Assembly (NCBI GenBank): GCA_021413735.1
Contig: JAIOPV010000193.1
Location: 1-64,000 of the forward strand
DNA length: 64,000 nt
Direction: 5' to 3'
Source: Planctomycetota bacterium
GTDB lineage: Bacteria; Planctomycetota; Planctomycetia; Gemmatales; Gemmataceae
The notes under the pieces: generated by a model
The model's input: only the letters and a program-made list of their open reading frames with translations
Told to the model about the DNA's origin: nothing
The model's database searches: none
Made by a program: the position numbers and the translations under genes
Part shown: piece by piece, positions 1-8,015 of the stretch
How the letters are laid out: each line of letters starts with the position of its first letter
Numbering within the stretch: position 1 is the first letter of the stretch

Positions 1-2
1 CC

Positions 3-275
3 GATCCGAAAGCGAAGCCGAAGGACGATTCAGCGGAAGACGGCGGGTGGTGGTGTCGGCCTCACGGCGTACCCGAAGACGATTGCAGCATGTGCAGCGC
101 AAAGGCGGCCAAGGAATTTCGGGCCAAGGGCGACTGGTGCGACAAGCACGAGAGGGCCAAGAGCCAGTGCTTCATCTGCGACCCGTCCTTGATGGAGAAG
201 GCCAAGGCCCAATACAAGGCAAAGACAGGTGAGGAGATGCCGCTCCCGAAGAAGAACATGCCCGAGAAGAAGTGA
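3..275 (+). CDS. 3' end of a cysteine-rich protein (partial)
   Basis: The gene enters from upstream of the window and ends at TGA 273-275. The visible part is about 90 residues, charged and cysteine-rich. It carries a WWCxxHGVPExxCSxC motif and then WCDKHxRxxSQCFIC, so pairs of Cys and His are spaced as in a metal-binding domain. From general knowledge, such domains occur in planctomycete proteins linked to heavy-metal RND efflux (CzcB-like adaptors or their neighbours). The downstream gene also has a heavy-metal motif, which fits a metal-handling operon. The rest of the protein lies outside the window, so whether this is an adaptor C-terminus or a small separate protein cannot be decided. 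Confidence 0.6.
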   Translation, partial: DPKAKPKDDSAEDGGWWCRPHGVPEDDCSMCSAKAAKEFRAKGDWCDKHERAKSQCFICDPSLMEKAKAQYKAKTGEEMPLPKKNMPEKK

Positions 276-431
276 TCGGCCTGTCGATCTCGGGGCGGGA
301 ACGTTTCCAGCCCTATGCTGTGCCGATTACTGAACCGGCCACGAGCGGGACACGGCCCGCACCGTGGCGTCGGGAAAGAGAACATCCTCCCAGTGTGGGA
401 GGGTGCGAGGTGGTTTCAAGAACGGAGTCTC

Positions 432-1091
432 ATGATGCTGAAGAACGTATGCGGATTACTCGCCCTGGCGGCGGGCGTGGTGCTGGGAGGCGTTGCCGGC
501 GGGCAATCCCCGGCGAAAGAGGCGTGGACGGCGATCTCGATCCCCGAAATGCACTGCGCGAGCTGCGCGAAGAAGGTCTGCACGGAGGTCGAGAAGCAGA
601 CTGGCGTAGCCAAGACACAGATTGACATGAAGAGCAAGACAATCTTCGTCCTGGCAAAGGACGGAGCGGGACCGTCGCCGAAGTCGCTGTGGGAGGCGGT
701 GGAAAAGGCCGACGAGGTGCCGACCAAACTGGTCGGGCCGAGCGGCACCTTCACGAAGAAACCGCAGTCTAAAGCAATTCCTGTCGGTGGCCGTCGTGTT
801 ATTCTCACGGCCACCGATCTCGGCTCCGTCTCAACTGCTGTCCCAGATCGTCGGGAATCATTTAACGCCGGCCGATGTTGTTTTCACGTCAACGATGATT
901 GCGATCGCACTCACCCCACCACCAAGAACGCCTTCTCATCGCTTTGTGGTCAACCATCCGATCGTATCTGCGGTCGATATCATCGTGTTCTCGCGGACCT
1001 TTCCATCTGGAGTCGCCCGTTCCTTACTCCAACGCCGGTTGACCGCGACACATCTTCTCTGAACGGGAGCGGAAAATCCTATCCGGGCTGA
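432..1091 (+). CDS. exported heavy-metal-associated (HMA) domain protein, 3' end possibly read-through
   Basis: Start ATG 432 (a second ATG follows at 435) has a CGGAG-type site just upstream. Residues 1-25 form a signal peptide (hydrophobic LLALAAGVVLGGVAGG). An HMA-like metal site, MHCASCAKKV, lies near residue 38, and the betaalphabeta-like domain continues to about residue 110, ending in a GTFTKK segment. Known family role: binding Cu, Zn or similar ions in the periplasm, as in MerP/CopZ-type domains. After about nt 770 the translation becomes low-complexity and unlike a conserved domain, and another frame is equally open. The natural stop may have been lost, leaving about 100 spurious C-terminal residues. 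Confidence 0.65.
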   Translation: MMLKNVCGLLALAAGVVLGGVAGGQSPAKEAWTAISIPEMHCASCAKKVCTEVEKQTGVAKTQIDMKSKTIFVLAKDGAGPSPKSLWEAVEKADEVPTKLVGPSGTFTKKPQSKAIPVGGRRVILTATDLGSVSTAVPDRRESFNAGRCCFHVNDDCDRTHPTTKNAFSSLCGQPSDRICGRYHRVLADLSIWSRPFLTPTPVDRDTSSLNGSGKSYPG

Positions 1092-1447
1092 TCTTCAATC
1101 GCTCGATAGTTTGGTTTGCTCAACCACAAAACCTCGCGACTTGCACCCAGCGAACCCGCCTCACCCGCTCCCGGCGTGCTCGGAAGCAGGCCAGAGTCGC
1201 GATTCAAGCAGTCGGATAATTTCGCGATCAGTGGCTTGACCGCTCGACGCTAACGCTTAGACTAAGCAAAATAATTAGGATCAACTAAGAAAATCAGTAG
1301 CAACGACTAATTATCTTGGCTCGCCGCGGATTCGCACGAACTCTGTCCCTGAGTGGACCGTGTGCGGGTTTTGTCGATCCCTCTGCTTGCACGGTTCCTG
1401 TGTGAACATTCGACCATGGTCACACGTTTCGTTTCAGAGGTTCCCCG
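1092..1447. other. intergenic region with AT-rich promoter-like stretch
   Basis: No gene is supported here. An AT-rich block at about 1255-1315, in otherwise GC-rich DNA, contains repeated AATTA/TTAG words (AATAATTAGGATC, ACTAATTATC). It could hold the promoter and an operator, for example a Fur-type site, for the PepSY gene at 1448. This is a composition-based guess only. Confidence 0.3.
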
Positions 1448-2803
1448 ATGACCCAACTGCCCCCGCACACCCTCCACGCCCACGACGGCAGGAACGCGGC
1501 TGATGCGTTGGAAGAACCGATGACCGAACTGACTCCGCGACCGCACGCGGGCCTGTACCGGGTTGTCTGGCGGTGGCACTTTTACGCTGGGTTGCTCGTC
1601 GCCCCAGTGCTATTCGTGGTGGCCGTCACCGGAGCCATTTACGTCTTCAAAGACGAACTCGAACGGGTCATCTACCCGGACACGATGTTCGTCGCCCCGC
1701 AGACCGAGACCGTATCGTTGGACCACCAAGTGTCGGCTGTCGAGGTAGCTTACCCCGGCTCCGTGGCTGACACCGTCGAGGTCGAAGACGATCCGACTCG
1801 GGCCACGTCGGTCCGCGTCCGCAGCGGTTCCGTCGGAGGGCAGCGGGTCTACGTCAATCAATACACCGGCGAGGTCCAGGGGGCGCTCGGCGAAGACTCG
1901 GTCTTCCGCGTCGTTCTGGACATCCACCGTCGGCTGTTGATCGGCACCACCGGGCGGGTCGTCGTCGAGGTCGTGACCTGCTGGGCGATCGTCCTGCTCG
2001 TGACCGGTCTGTACCTGTGGTTCCCCCGTCGCGTGACACTTTGGGGCGTCCTGGTCCCGCGACTGCGTGCTCACCCGTACACGGTGTTGCGGGATTGTCA
2101 CGCGATCACCGGGGCATTCCTGATGCCAGTCGGCATCACCATAGCATTGACCGGCCTTGTCTACTCCCTGGTCTGGGGCAGCGGCTACACCTACGCCTCC
2201 GCGACAGGCGGAACGTCTCCCACAGCGGCGTTCAAATCGGTCTCGCAGCCAGACGCCCCGCCGCTGTCGCTCGATCGGGCGGTAGCGATCACACGCGCCC
2301 ACTATCCCGAGGCGTCCTTCATCGACGTGCGCCTGCCCACCAACCCCGACTACGCCATCGTGGCCCGTGCCAAACTCAGCGAATCGACGGCACCGAGGAG
2401 TCAGATTGTGCTGGCCCTGGACCGCTCGACTGGCGAGGTGCTCAACGTACAGTCCAGTGGCCAGTACCCGGCGTTGCGATGGTGGCGGACCACCTGGAAC
2501 TACCCGCTGCACGTTGGCAGCGTCCTGGGCACGCCGACAAAAGTGATCTGGCTAGTCGCCTGCTTGGTACTGGCGGCGCTGCCTGCGACCGGCTTGTGGA
2601 TGTGGTGGAAGCGGCGGCCCGACGGGCGGACCGGACTCCCACGGCGACCCGAGCGGCGGGTGCCGTGGTGGCTGCTCGGCGTCATCGGACTGCTGGGCGT
2701 CTTCCTACCGGCGGTCGGAGCGAGTGTCGTGCTGATCATGGGCGGAGAGTGGGTGGCCAACCGAGTTCGCAGGCGGCCCGTGACACTGACGGTGTCAATG
2801 TGA
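1448..2803 (+). CDS. PepSY-associated transmembrane protein
   Basis: 451 residues if ATG 1448 is used; ATG 1520 is an alternative start and gives 427. The order is typical of the PepSY_TM family: a first membrane helix (WHFYAGLLVAPVLFVVAVTG), an extracytoplasmic PepSY-like domain, a second helix after RRLLIGTTGR, a third (HAITGAFLMPVGITIALTG), a second PepSY-like domain ending near LDRSTGEV, then a WRTTWNYPLHVGS segment and two further helices. Family members are linked to iron or siderophore uptake and ferric reduction at the inner membrane. Its neighbour is a DUF1559 gene 44 bp downstream. Metal relevance fits the HMA gene upstream, but the substrate is unknown. Confidence 0.85.
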   Translation: MTQLPPHTLHAHDGRNAADALEEPMTELTPRPHAGLYRVVWRWHFYAGLLVAPVLFVVAVTGAIYVFKDELERVIYPDTMFVAPQTETVSLDHQVSAVEVAYPGSVADTVEVEDDPTRATSVRVRSGSVGGQRVYVNQYTGEVQGALGEDSVFRVVLDIHRRLLIGTTGRVVVEVVTCWAIVLLVTGLYLWFPRRVTLWGVLVPRLRAHPYTVLRDCHAITGAFLMPVGITIALTGLVYSLVWGSGYTYASATGGTSPTAAFKSVSQPDAPPLSLDRAVAITRAHYPEASFIDVRLPTNPDYAIVARAKLSESTAPRSQIVLALDRSTGEVLNVQSSGQYPALRWWRTTWNYPLHVGSVLGTPTKVIWLVACLVLAALPATGLWMWWKRRPDGRTGLPRRPERRVPWWLLGVIGLLGVFLPAVGASVVLIMGGEWVANRVRRRPVTLTVSM

Positions 2804-2847
2804 CTCTGTTCCGTGCGCGTGTACTTCCATCCGAAAGGAACTGATCC

Positions 2848-3777
2848 ATGATTCGCGACTTGAAACGCCATGCGTTCACGCTGATCGAACTGCTGGTGGT
2901 GATCGCCATTATCGCTGTGCTGATCGGATTGCTCTTGCCGGCCGTACAGAAGGTGCGAGAAGCGGCCGCCCGGATGAAGTGCCAGAACAACCTCAAGCAA
3001 CTTGGGTTGGCCGTCCACAACTACGAGGGTGTCCACGGTGGGATACCGCCGAACGACACGCAACCGATCGGCAGCCGTCGCGGTTGGGTGCACCTAGTCC
3101 TTCCGTATGTCGAGCAGCAAGCACTGGCCAGTCAGTACCGCACGGACGTGGAATGGTTCGATGTCGTCAACGCCTCAGTCTACCGGACTCCCCTGACGGT
3201 CCTGCAATGTCCCTCGGCCCCCGGTCCACGGCGGGTGTCGGGGACCACTGCCGGCAGCACGCCGGAAGTCTTCACTGACGCGGCCTGCGGCGACTACTCA
3301 TCACAGGGCGGCATGGACAGCTCGACCGTCATCGGTATGGGTATCCCGGCGACGTTCCCCCGCAACGGGCTGTGGACGAGCGACAAGCCGACGCGGTTCG
3401 CGGATTGTACGGACGGGTTGTCCGGCACCATCCTGTTCTCTGAAACGGCTGGCCGTCCCGAACTCTGGGTGCTCGGGGTGAAACTGGGGACGATCGGCGT
3501 CACCTCTCCGACCACAGCCAGTCACGCCACATACGGGGTCTGGGCCGCCCGCGGACCGCAGGTCCAGATGCACGGGCACACGATGGACGGGATGGCATTT
3601 CCCGGACCGTGCGCGATCAACTGCACCAACTGGCGCGGCGTCTACGCCTTTCACACCGGCGTGGCCAACGTGTGCATGGGCGACGGGTCTGTCCGGACGC
3701 TGAAGAGGGGGATGGACATTTACGCCCTCTACGCCCTGGTTACCAAGGCTGGTGGCGAAGTGGCTCAGGGTGACTGA
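2848..3777 (+). CDS. DUF1559 protein with pilin-like N-terminus
   Basis: 309 residues. The N-terminus FTLIELLVVIAIIAVLIGLL is a class III (type IV pilin/pseudopilin) signal cleaved before the Phe, followed by the usual LLPAVQKVREAAARMKC and NLKQLGLAVHNYE. The C-terminus has the family hallmark FHTGVANVCMGDGSVR (H-x-G-DGS type) and a final hydrophobic LYALVTKAGGE. DUF1559 proteins are greatly expanded in Planctomycetes and are surface or pseudopilus-like proteins of unknown function. This gene supports the taxonomic assignment of the window. A lipoprotein gene follows at once, so the two are probably co-transcribed. Confidence 0.93.
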   Translation: MIRDLKRHAFTLIELLVVIAIIAVLIGLLLPAVQKVREAAARMKCQNNLKQLGLAVHNYEGVHGGIPPNDTQPIGSRRGWVHLVLPYVEQQALASQYRTDVEWFDVVNASVYRTPLTVLQCPSAPGPRRVSGTTAGSTPEVFTDAACGDYSSQGGMDSSTVIGMGIPATFPRNGLWTSDKPTRFADCTDGLSGTILFSETAGRPELWVLGVKLGTIGVTSPTTASHATYGVWAARGPQVQMHGHTMDGMAFPGPCAINCTNWRGVYAFHTGVANVCMGDGSVRTLKRGMDIYALYALVTKAGGEVAQGD

Positions 3778-3805
3778 CCGGAACGATTCACATCGAGGAG
3801 GTGAC

Positions 3806-4264
3806 ATGGCTATCTACAGGCTCTGCCATATGACCCTGCTACCGCTCGGCCTGGCTCTGGTCGTCGCTGGCTGCGGGGCGGACGAACCCAGGCTCAAGCC
3901 CACCTACCCCGTCCGTGGGTCCGTGTTCGTTAATGACAAGCCGGCCACGGGAGCGATGGTTATGTTTCACCCTTTCCCGCTTGGGTCTGGCAAGACGCCG
4001 GGGTTGACCTCACGGGGCACCGTGGGCACGGACGGCACCTTCCGGCTCACGACCTACAACACCGACGACGGTGCCCCGGCGGGGGAGTACGCGGTCACTA
4101 TCTACTGGCCGGGGAAGCGGGCCGGCAAGGCTGCTGCGGATGAGGACTCGTCGGACCTGCCGCCGGACCGACTCGGCCTCCGGTATAACAACCCGACAAC
4201 ATCGACCGTCAAGGCCACCATCGCCGCCTCGGAAACCCAACTGGACCGATTCGACCTCCGCTAA
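3806..4264 (+). CDS. lipoprotein with transthyretin-like fold (carboxypeptidase regulatory-like)
   Basis: ATG 3806 is chosen because GAGGAG lies six bases upstream; the frame is open further 5' but overlaps the DUF1559 gene. The 152-residue product has a lipoprotein signal with lipobox LVVAGC. The mature protein begins YPVRGSVFVNDKPATGA and has alternating beta segments (GTVGTDGTFRLTTY, PAGEYAVTIYWPG), the pattern of small planctomycete lipoproteins with an Ig/transthyretin-like domain. They are commonly encoded directly after DUF1559 genes, as here. The precise role is unknown. Confidence 0.85.
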   Translation: MAIYRLCHMTLLPLGLALVVAGCGADEPRLKPTYPVRGSVFVNDKPATGAMVMFHPFPLGSGKTPGLTSRGTVGTDGTFRLTTYNTDDGAPAGEYAVTIYWPGKRAGKAAADEDSSDLPPDRLGLRYNNPTTSTVKATIAASETQLDRFDLR

Positions 4265-4424
4265 TTGCGAAGGATGCATGTTGCGTTCACCCGACGGGCC
4301 ACGCATCCTGAGCGACGAGATCGAAGTTCCAATTTCTCAACGGCAAGGTGAACGAAAGGGCGAGCAGTCATCTTCGACTCCTTGATGCGGGTAACAGATT
4401 TAAACACAGCGATTTCGAGCAGAA

Positions 4425-5008
4425 TCAATCAAGAATCGTTGAGGTGTCCCATAACAAGACCGTCGTGTCCTTGCTGCCGGATGCCAGCGTCTTCCCATCG
4501 GAACTGAACGCGAGCGCGGTACTTTCCAGGCTGTGTCCGCGGAAGATTTTGGACTGCTTGAACTCTGGCCATCTGCCGACCCAGCTGGCTTGCTTTCCGT
4601 CAGGGTCAGTGCCCGCGACAGCGACAAGGTTGGTTTTGGCACTGATGACGGGTTGAGCGGTTGTTTCACCGTCAACTCGCCAGTCTCGACATCCCAGCCA
4701 AGCAACACGACACTCTCAGGGATCTCGGGATTGGCTTTGTTCACGGCCACAGCTTTGCAGAAGAGTGCTGTGCGGTTATCGGGAGCCACGACCACACTAC
4801 TTGACCAATGGAACCATTCACTCTCGGGCAAGCCGTTTGCGAGCGGATTGTTCTGAACCAAGTCCCACGCCACAAAATAGCGACCGTGGTGTCCGTTCTT
4901 GCCTCCCTGATCGAGCCACTTCAGCCCCGTTGCGACGCTCGTACAAGGTGAGAACCGATCACGGAACAAAACGACCAAAGAAAACCAACCAACTGACTTG
5001 ATCTGCAC
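4425..5008 (-). pseudogene. WD40-repeat protein fragment, frameshifted
   Basis: Two minus-strand frames together encode the end of a WD40 protein. One frame (about 5008 to 4545) has YFVAWDLVQNN and VVLLGWDVETGEL, typical WD-repeat ends. Beyond about 4545 the other frame gives TALAFSSDGKTLASGSKDTT followed by VLLWD, a textbook last repeat, ending at TGA 4425-4427. Neither frame is complete, there is no intact N-terminus and at least one frameshift is needed. This is a remnant of one of the WD40-rich proteins common in Gemmataceae. Confidence 0.75.
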
Positions 5009-5028
5009 ACGGCTTCATAGTCGACCCC

Positions 5029-5065
5029 GCTCACCGGCCCGGCTTTGAGGACCGGGCCGGTGAGC
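5029..5065 (-). terminator. strong hairpin after the protease gene
   Basis: Perfect 14-bp inverted repeat (arms 5029-5042 and 5052-5065, nine-base loop) starting 17 bp past the stop of the minus-strand protease gene. It probably ends that transcript, although no clear T-run follows. Confidence 0.6.
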
Positions 5066-5081
5066 GTTTGCTGAGGCGAGT

Positions 5082-5804
5082 TCACCAATTGTGGCCACCT
5101 GAGCGGTGGAAGGAACAGACGTGCTTGTGATCCGCGTGCCCGTAGTGCCCACCGCAGAGGATGGCCATGTTGAGCGCGTCGATCTGCCACTCTCCACCGC
5201 CGTCATCCTCGGGGTGTTCATGACCGAGGTTGTGCAGCATCTCGTGTGCAATCGTACTCGCCCACTCCTCTGCGTTGTTGTACCGCCCCCCGGAATTGAC
5301 GTAGTGAGTGTTGATTTCAAGGTCGAATTCGCCATCTTGAACCCACTCATTGCCGTCCCACTTGATCACGACCTTATCGACGTGAGCCCGCCCGAGCCAT
5401 TTCTCCTTCGGTTTGTAGTTCCCGCGGATGTTGATGTCCGGGAACGCCGGACCGGTGTCGTTCGGGCCATTCGGCTGGGACAGAATGGACAGTTGATGCC
5501 AGAGAAGGTTCTTGCGGTTCTTCTCGTTGTCGGTCATGTTCGAGTTTTTCATGACTTTGCCCGAGAGGGCATACCGCGCACTGACATCGTATACGTTCTG
5601 CCAGACGCTCTTCGACTGGATGCGGCCGAGCATGATCGGCACAGCCTTCTTGATGAGGGCTTTGTCCGCGTCGAGGTCGAACCCGGTGTAGGATACACGG
5701 GCCGAGTTCGCGGCTTGTACGGTTCCGGTCCCCAGGATGGGCATCGCCACCGCAGAGGCACCACAGACTTTGAAGAACTGTCGACGGCTGATCGAGCGGG
5801 ACAT
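5082..5804 (-). CDS. Tat-exported zinc metalloprotease-like protein
   Basis: 240 residues. The N-terminus SRRQFFK followed by a hydrophobic stretch to about residue 32 (AVAMPILGTGTVQAA) is a twin-arginine signal, so the protein is probably folded in the cytoplasm and exported. Residues 187-197 read HEMLHNLGHEH, the HExxHxxGxxH zinc site of the metzincin group, set in a helix after a stretch resembling a fold of small secreted proteases. The C-terminus is unusually rich in His and Cys (HYGHADHKHVCSFH) and might bind further metal. It stands alone on the minus strand with a hairpin just downstream. The substrate is unknown. Confidence 0.8.
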   Translation of the reverse strand: MSRSISRRQFFKVCGASAVAMPILGTGTVQAANSARVSYTGFDLDADKALIKKAVPIMLGRIQSKSVWQNVYDVSARYALSGKVMKNSNMTDNEKNRKNLLWHQLSILSQPNGPNDTGPAFPDINIRGNYKPKEKWLGRAHVDKVVIKWDGNEWVQDGEFDLEINTHYVNSGGRYNNAEEWASTIAHEMLHNLGHEHPEDDGGGEWQIDALNMAILCGGHYGHADHKHVCSFHRSGGHNW

Positions 5805-5985
5805 GGACGTTATCCTCCCGAAGTGCCGCCTTCCTTGGCTTGTTGATGCGTCCTTGATTGCAAACGGTTACCTTTCATTCTCTCGACGACGCACCATCTT
5901 TATCGGTTCACACGATTTTTCCGATTTTTAGCAGAAACGTTCGATGACACGCTTCTGGTGGCTTCTGTAGCCGAACTACAAAGTT

Positions 5986-6050
5986 CACCTGACGGGCGGG
6001 CGCGAGGAGCTTTGAACTTGGGAAAACCTACTTGCCCGCCGGGTCAGGTG
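5986..6050 (-). terminator. long inverted repeat downstream of small genes
   Basis: Arms 5986-6001 and 6034-6050 pair over about 16 bp with one mismatch, around a loop of roughly 30 bases. It lies just beyond the stop of the minus-strand gene at 6062 and may terminate that two-gene transcript. Confidence 0.45.
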
Positions 6051-6061
6051 CAGAGCCTGCC

Positions 6062-6250
6062 TCACGTTTCGTAGTACCCGCTCTCCAGCCCAAGCAGGAG
6101 CATGCGGATGATGTCGCTCTTGGTTTTGAGTTGCTCGCGGATCCCAGCATCGAACGGCTGATCTTTGACGCTCTGGACATATTTGGTGTACTTGTCCATC
6201 AGGTCGGAGATTTCCTCGATAGCCAACTTCTTTGCTTCTGCCTTGTTCAT
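6062..6250 (-). CDS. small hypothetical protein (62 aa)
   Basis: Start ATG at 6250 with GGAG upstream. The product is a short charged, helical protein beginning MNKAEAKKLAIEEISDLMDK and ending LLLGLESGYYET. It starts two bases after the stop of the 54-residue gene upstream, so translation is probably coupled. I do not recognise a family. Confidence 0.6.
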   Translation of the reverse strand: MNKAEAKKLAIEEISDLMDKYTKYVQSVKDQPFDAGIREQLKTKSDIIRMLLLGLESGYYET

Positions 6251-6252
6251 GG

Positions 6253-6417
6253 TCACTCGCTCCAAACGACGTTGCCGCGCGGATCGACCACGCGGGCTGC
6301 GAAGTGTTTGCCAGTGATTTGTGCCGCGACACCCATCGCGCACGACTCACCGACGGCGGTGCCGTGCGTGCTCCACGAGGAGCCAGCATTGGCGTGTTTG
6401 TACTCGACTTTCCACAT
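6253..6417 (-). CDS. small hypothetical protein (54 aa)
   Basis: Start MWKVEYKHANAGSSW at 6417; the frame is open further upstream but this start has a purine-rich AGGAGT-type site. The 54-residue product looks like a single small beta domain (WKVEYKHANAGSSWSTHGTA, then HFAARVVDPRGNVVW). It forms a two-gene unit with the 62-residue gene downstream. No function can be assigned. Confidence 0.55.
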   Translation of the reverse strand: MWKVEYKHANAGSSWSTHGTAVGESCAMGVAAQITGKHFAARVVDPRGNVVWSE

Positions 6418-6727
6418 GAGAGGACTCCTACTTCCGCCGAAAGAATCCATGCAACCCTGGACCGCCTGCGGTCCCTGACGGTCAGTGAACGTGGGTCTGG
6501 TAGGATGGATCGGTCGGCGTGAGTCCGTAGCCGACTCGTCACTGGCGTTTCGTGCCTGTCATGCATGGAAGATTTAGCGATTTTCAGTCGGAAAGTCTAC
6601 TGACCACAAGCCGACTCAAAACCGCTCAATTCGTTGAGTTTTCGGCGCGATGCTAGCACCCCTGACGGCGCTGCGACTTGGCACAGAATAGCGCGTTTGG
6701 TATGGAATGAATTCTGTACCCACCTGC

Positions 6728-7360
6728 TCACACACCCACTGGAGGGAGGATCGATTCCATATCCTCGGTGTACTTCTCGATGTCTGTCCACCCCAACAGA
6801 CTGATGAACTCGCGCGACAGGTCTTTCCCTGCGGCTGCTTTGAACTGCGGACGCGTTGCTGCCAGCGTGTCACACACCCGCTTCGTCAGTTTGTGTTTTG
6901 GCAGTTCCTGGTAGTGCATCGACTGGTTGCGCCCGCCCCAGACGATTTCCTCTAGGTGCAGCCCGTCGATCTGTCGTCCTTTAAGAGGCGAGACGATCAC
7001 GCCATTCCCTTCCGCGTCCAGAACGGTAATTCCGTTCTTCGCTACTTGCAACAGCGCCCCACAGAGCGCGATGATCGCCTGTTCTTTATCGGCCCTAGCT
7101 CTGGTCAACTCCTCGACGCTCTCGACAAGGCTATTCGCTTCCACTCTCGCGTCCCAAGCTTCAACCGCTTTAAGTTGCCCGATCCCCTCGTCGTCATCAA
7201 TATCGCGGAGAGCGAACGCAGCAGCTCGATCGAGTGTCTTCGCGTATCTCTGGGCGGGGGCGACGCGCGGCGTCAGTCGCGCCAGTTCTCGTTCCTCCTG
7301 GAAGATGGCGTCGATCAGGGTTTTCGTCGCGAACTGTGTGCGTTCGAGGTATTTGTGCAT
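6728..7360 (-). CDS. hypothetical protein, helical
   Basis: Start MHKYLERTQFATKTL at 7360; twelve extra codons upstream read unlike protein. 210 residues, mostly alpha-helical with EERELARLTPRV and a central TVLDAEGNGVIVSPLKGRQI segment. No motif of a known family was seen. It is divergent from the plus-strand operon starting at 7629, so the roughly 270-bp gap probably holds promoters for both. Confidence 0.6.
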   Translation of the reverse strand: MHKYLERTQFATKTLIDAIFQEERELARLTPRVAPAQRYAKTLDRAAAFALRDIDDDEGIGQLKAVEAWDARVEANSLVESVEELTRARADKEQAIIALCGALLQVAKNGITVLDAEGNGVIVSPLKGRQIDGLHLEEIVWGGRNQSMHYQELPKHKLTKRVCDTLAATRPQFKAAAGKDLSREFISLLGWTDIEKYTEDMESILPPVGV

Positions 7361-7628
7361 CGCGTTTCTTCTTGAGACAGGTTGAACTGTAACCACATCC
7401 CCTGAGCTGAGGGACGCGGAGGAATGGTATCAGGTTCAGGCCGCCAAAGTGCACCATCTTTCTGAAGATTGCACGCGGAACAGGGCTCGTACTTATTCCT
7501 CGGTGAGCGGCAGAACAGTCACGATGGCGACCTGCCGGGAGCGGCCTTCGAAAAGTGTACTCTCGCCATTGACCTGCCGCTGTCCAGTCGAATAAGATTA
7601 TGGTAATTAATTCGGCCAGGGGAAAACC
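7361..7628. promoter_or_regulatory. divergent promoter region of the island
   Basis: No gene. The region separates the minus-strand gene at 7360 from the plus operon at 7629. An AT-rich stretch (AAGATTATGGTAATTAATTC, about 7595-7614) lies 15 bp before the first plus-strand gene and is a plausible -10 region. Confidence 0.35.
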
Positions 7629-8015
7629 TTGAAGGCTGAAGTGGGCGACAAGGTGTGCTTGAAGAAGGGCGATCACCGTGGAAAACGCGGTGTGATCAAA
7701 GCCACTCAGGGCGACAGGTTGGCAGTCCAACTCGACGGCGCCGATGAGATCGTCCACACCGCCACCGAAGCCGTAACCAACTATAGTCTGGCCGCCCGAA
7801 AAGCATGGAAAACCGAGCCTAACCGCGGTGTCGGTCGGCGCAAAGGGACGGGATTGAAAGATCGCGTCTCGGTCACAATCCGCCTCGACCGCGGAGTATG
7901 GGAAGAGTTCCAGAAGAAGGAAGAAGCCGGGATCATTGAGGACCGCACAGAGGCGATCAACGAGTGGTTTCGAGAGAAATTGGCCGAACTCGACGACGCG
8001 GAGCCGGAAACCTGA
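7629..8015 (+). CDS. KOW-like domain plus ribbon-helix-type C-terminus
   Basis: 128 residues with a TTG start at 7629 (an AGGGG site lies upstream). Residues 4-36 (VGDKVCLKKGDHRGKRGVIK) match a KOW-type SH3 barrel as in NusG and ribosomal L24 and could bind RNA or protein. The second half, after a basic linker, contains VSVTIRLDRGVWEEFQKKEE, which resembles a ribbon-helix-helix segment. It may be a nucleic-acid-binding or regulatory subunit of the operon. Its TGA overlaps the ATG of the next gene (TGATG), indicating coupled translation with the HerA gene. Confidence 0.7.
   Translation: MKAEVGDKVCLKKGDHRGKRGVIKATQGDRLAVQLDGADEIVHTATEAVTNYSLAARKAWKTEPNRGVGRRKGTGLKDRVSVTIRLDRGVWEEFQKKEEAGIIEDRTEAINEWFREKLAELDDAEPET

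Noticed and set aside
1610-2512. 300-codon antisense frame across the PepSY gene
   Set aside because: The plus-strand protein has a clear membrane and PepSY layout. The antisense translation is Arg/Gly/Asp-rich without any motif.
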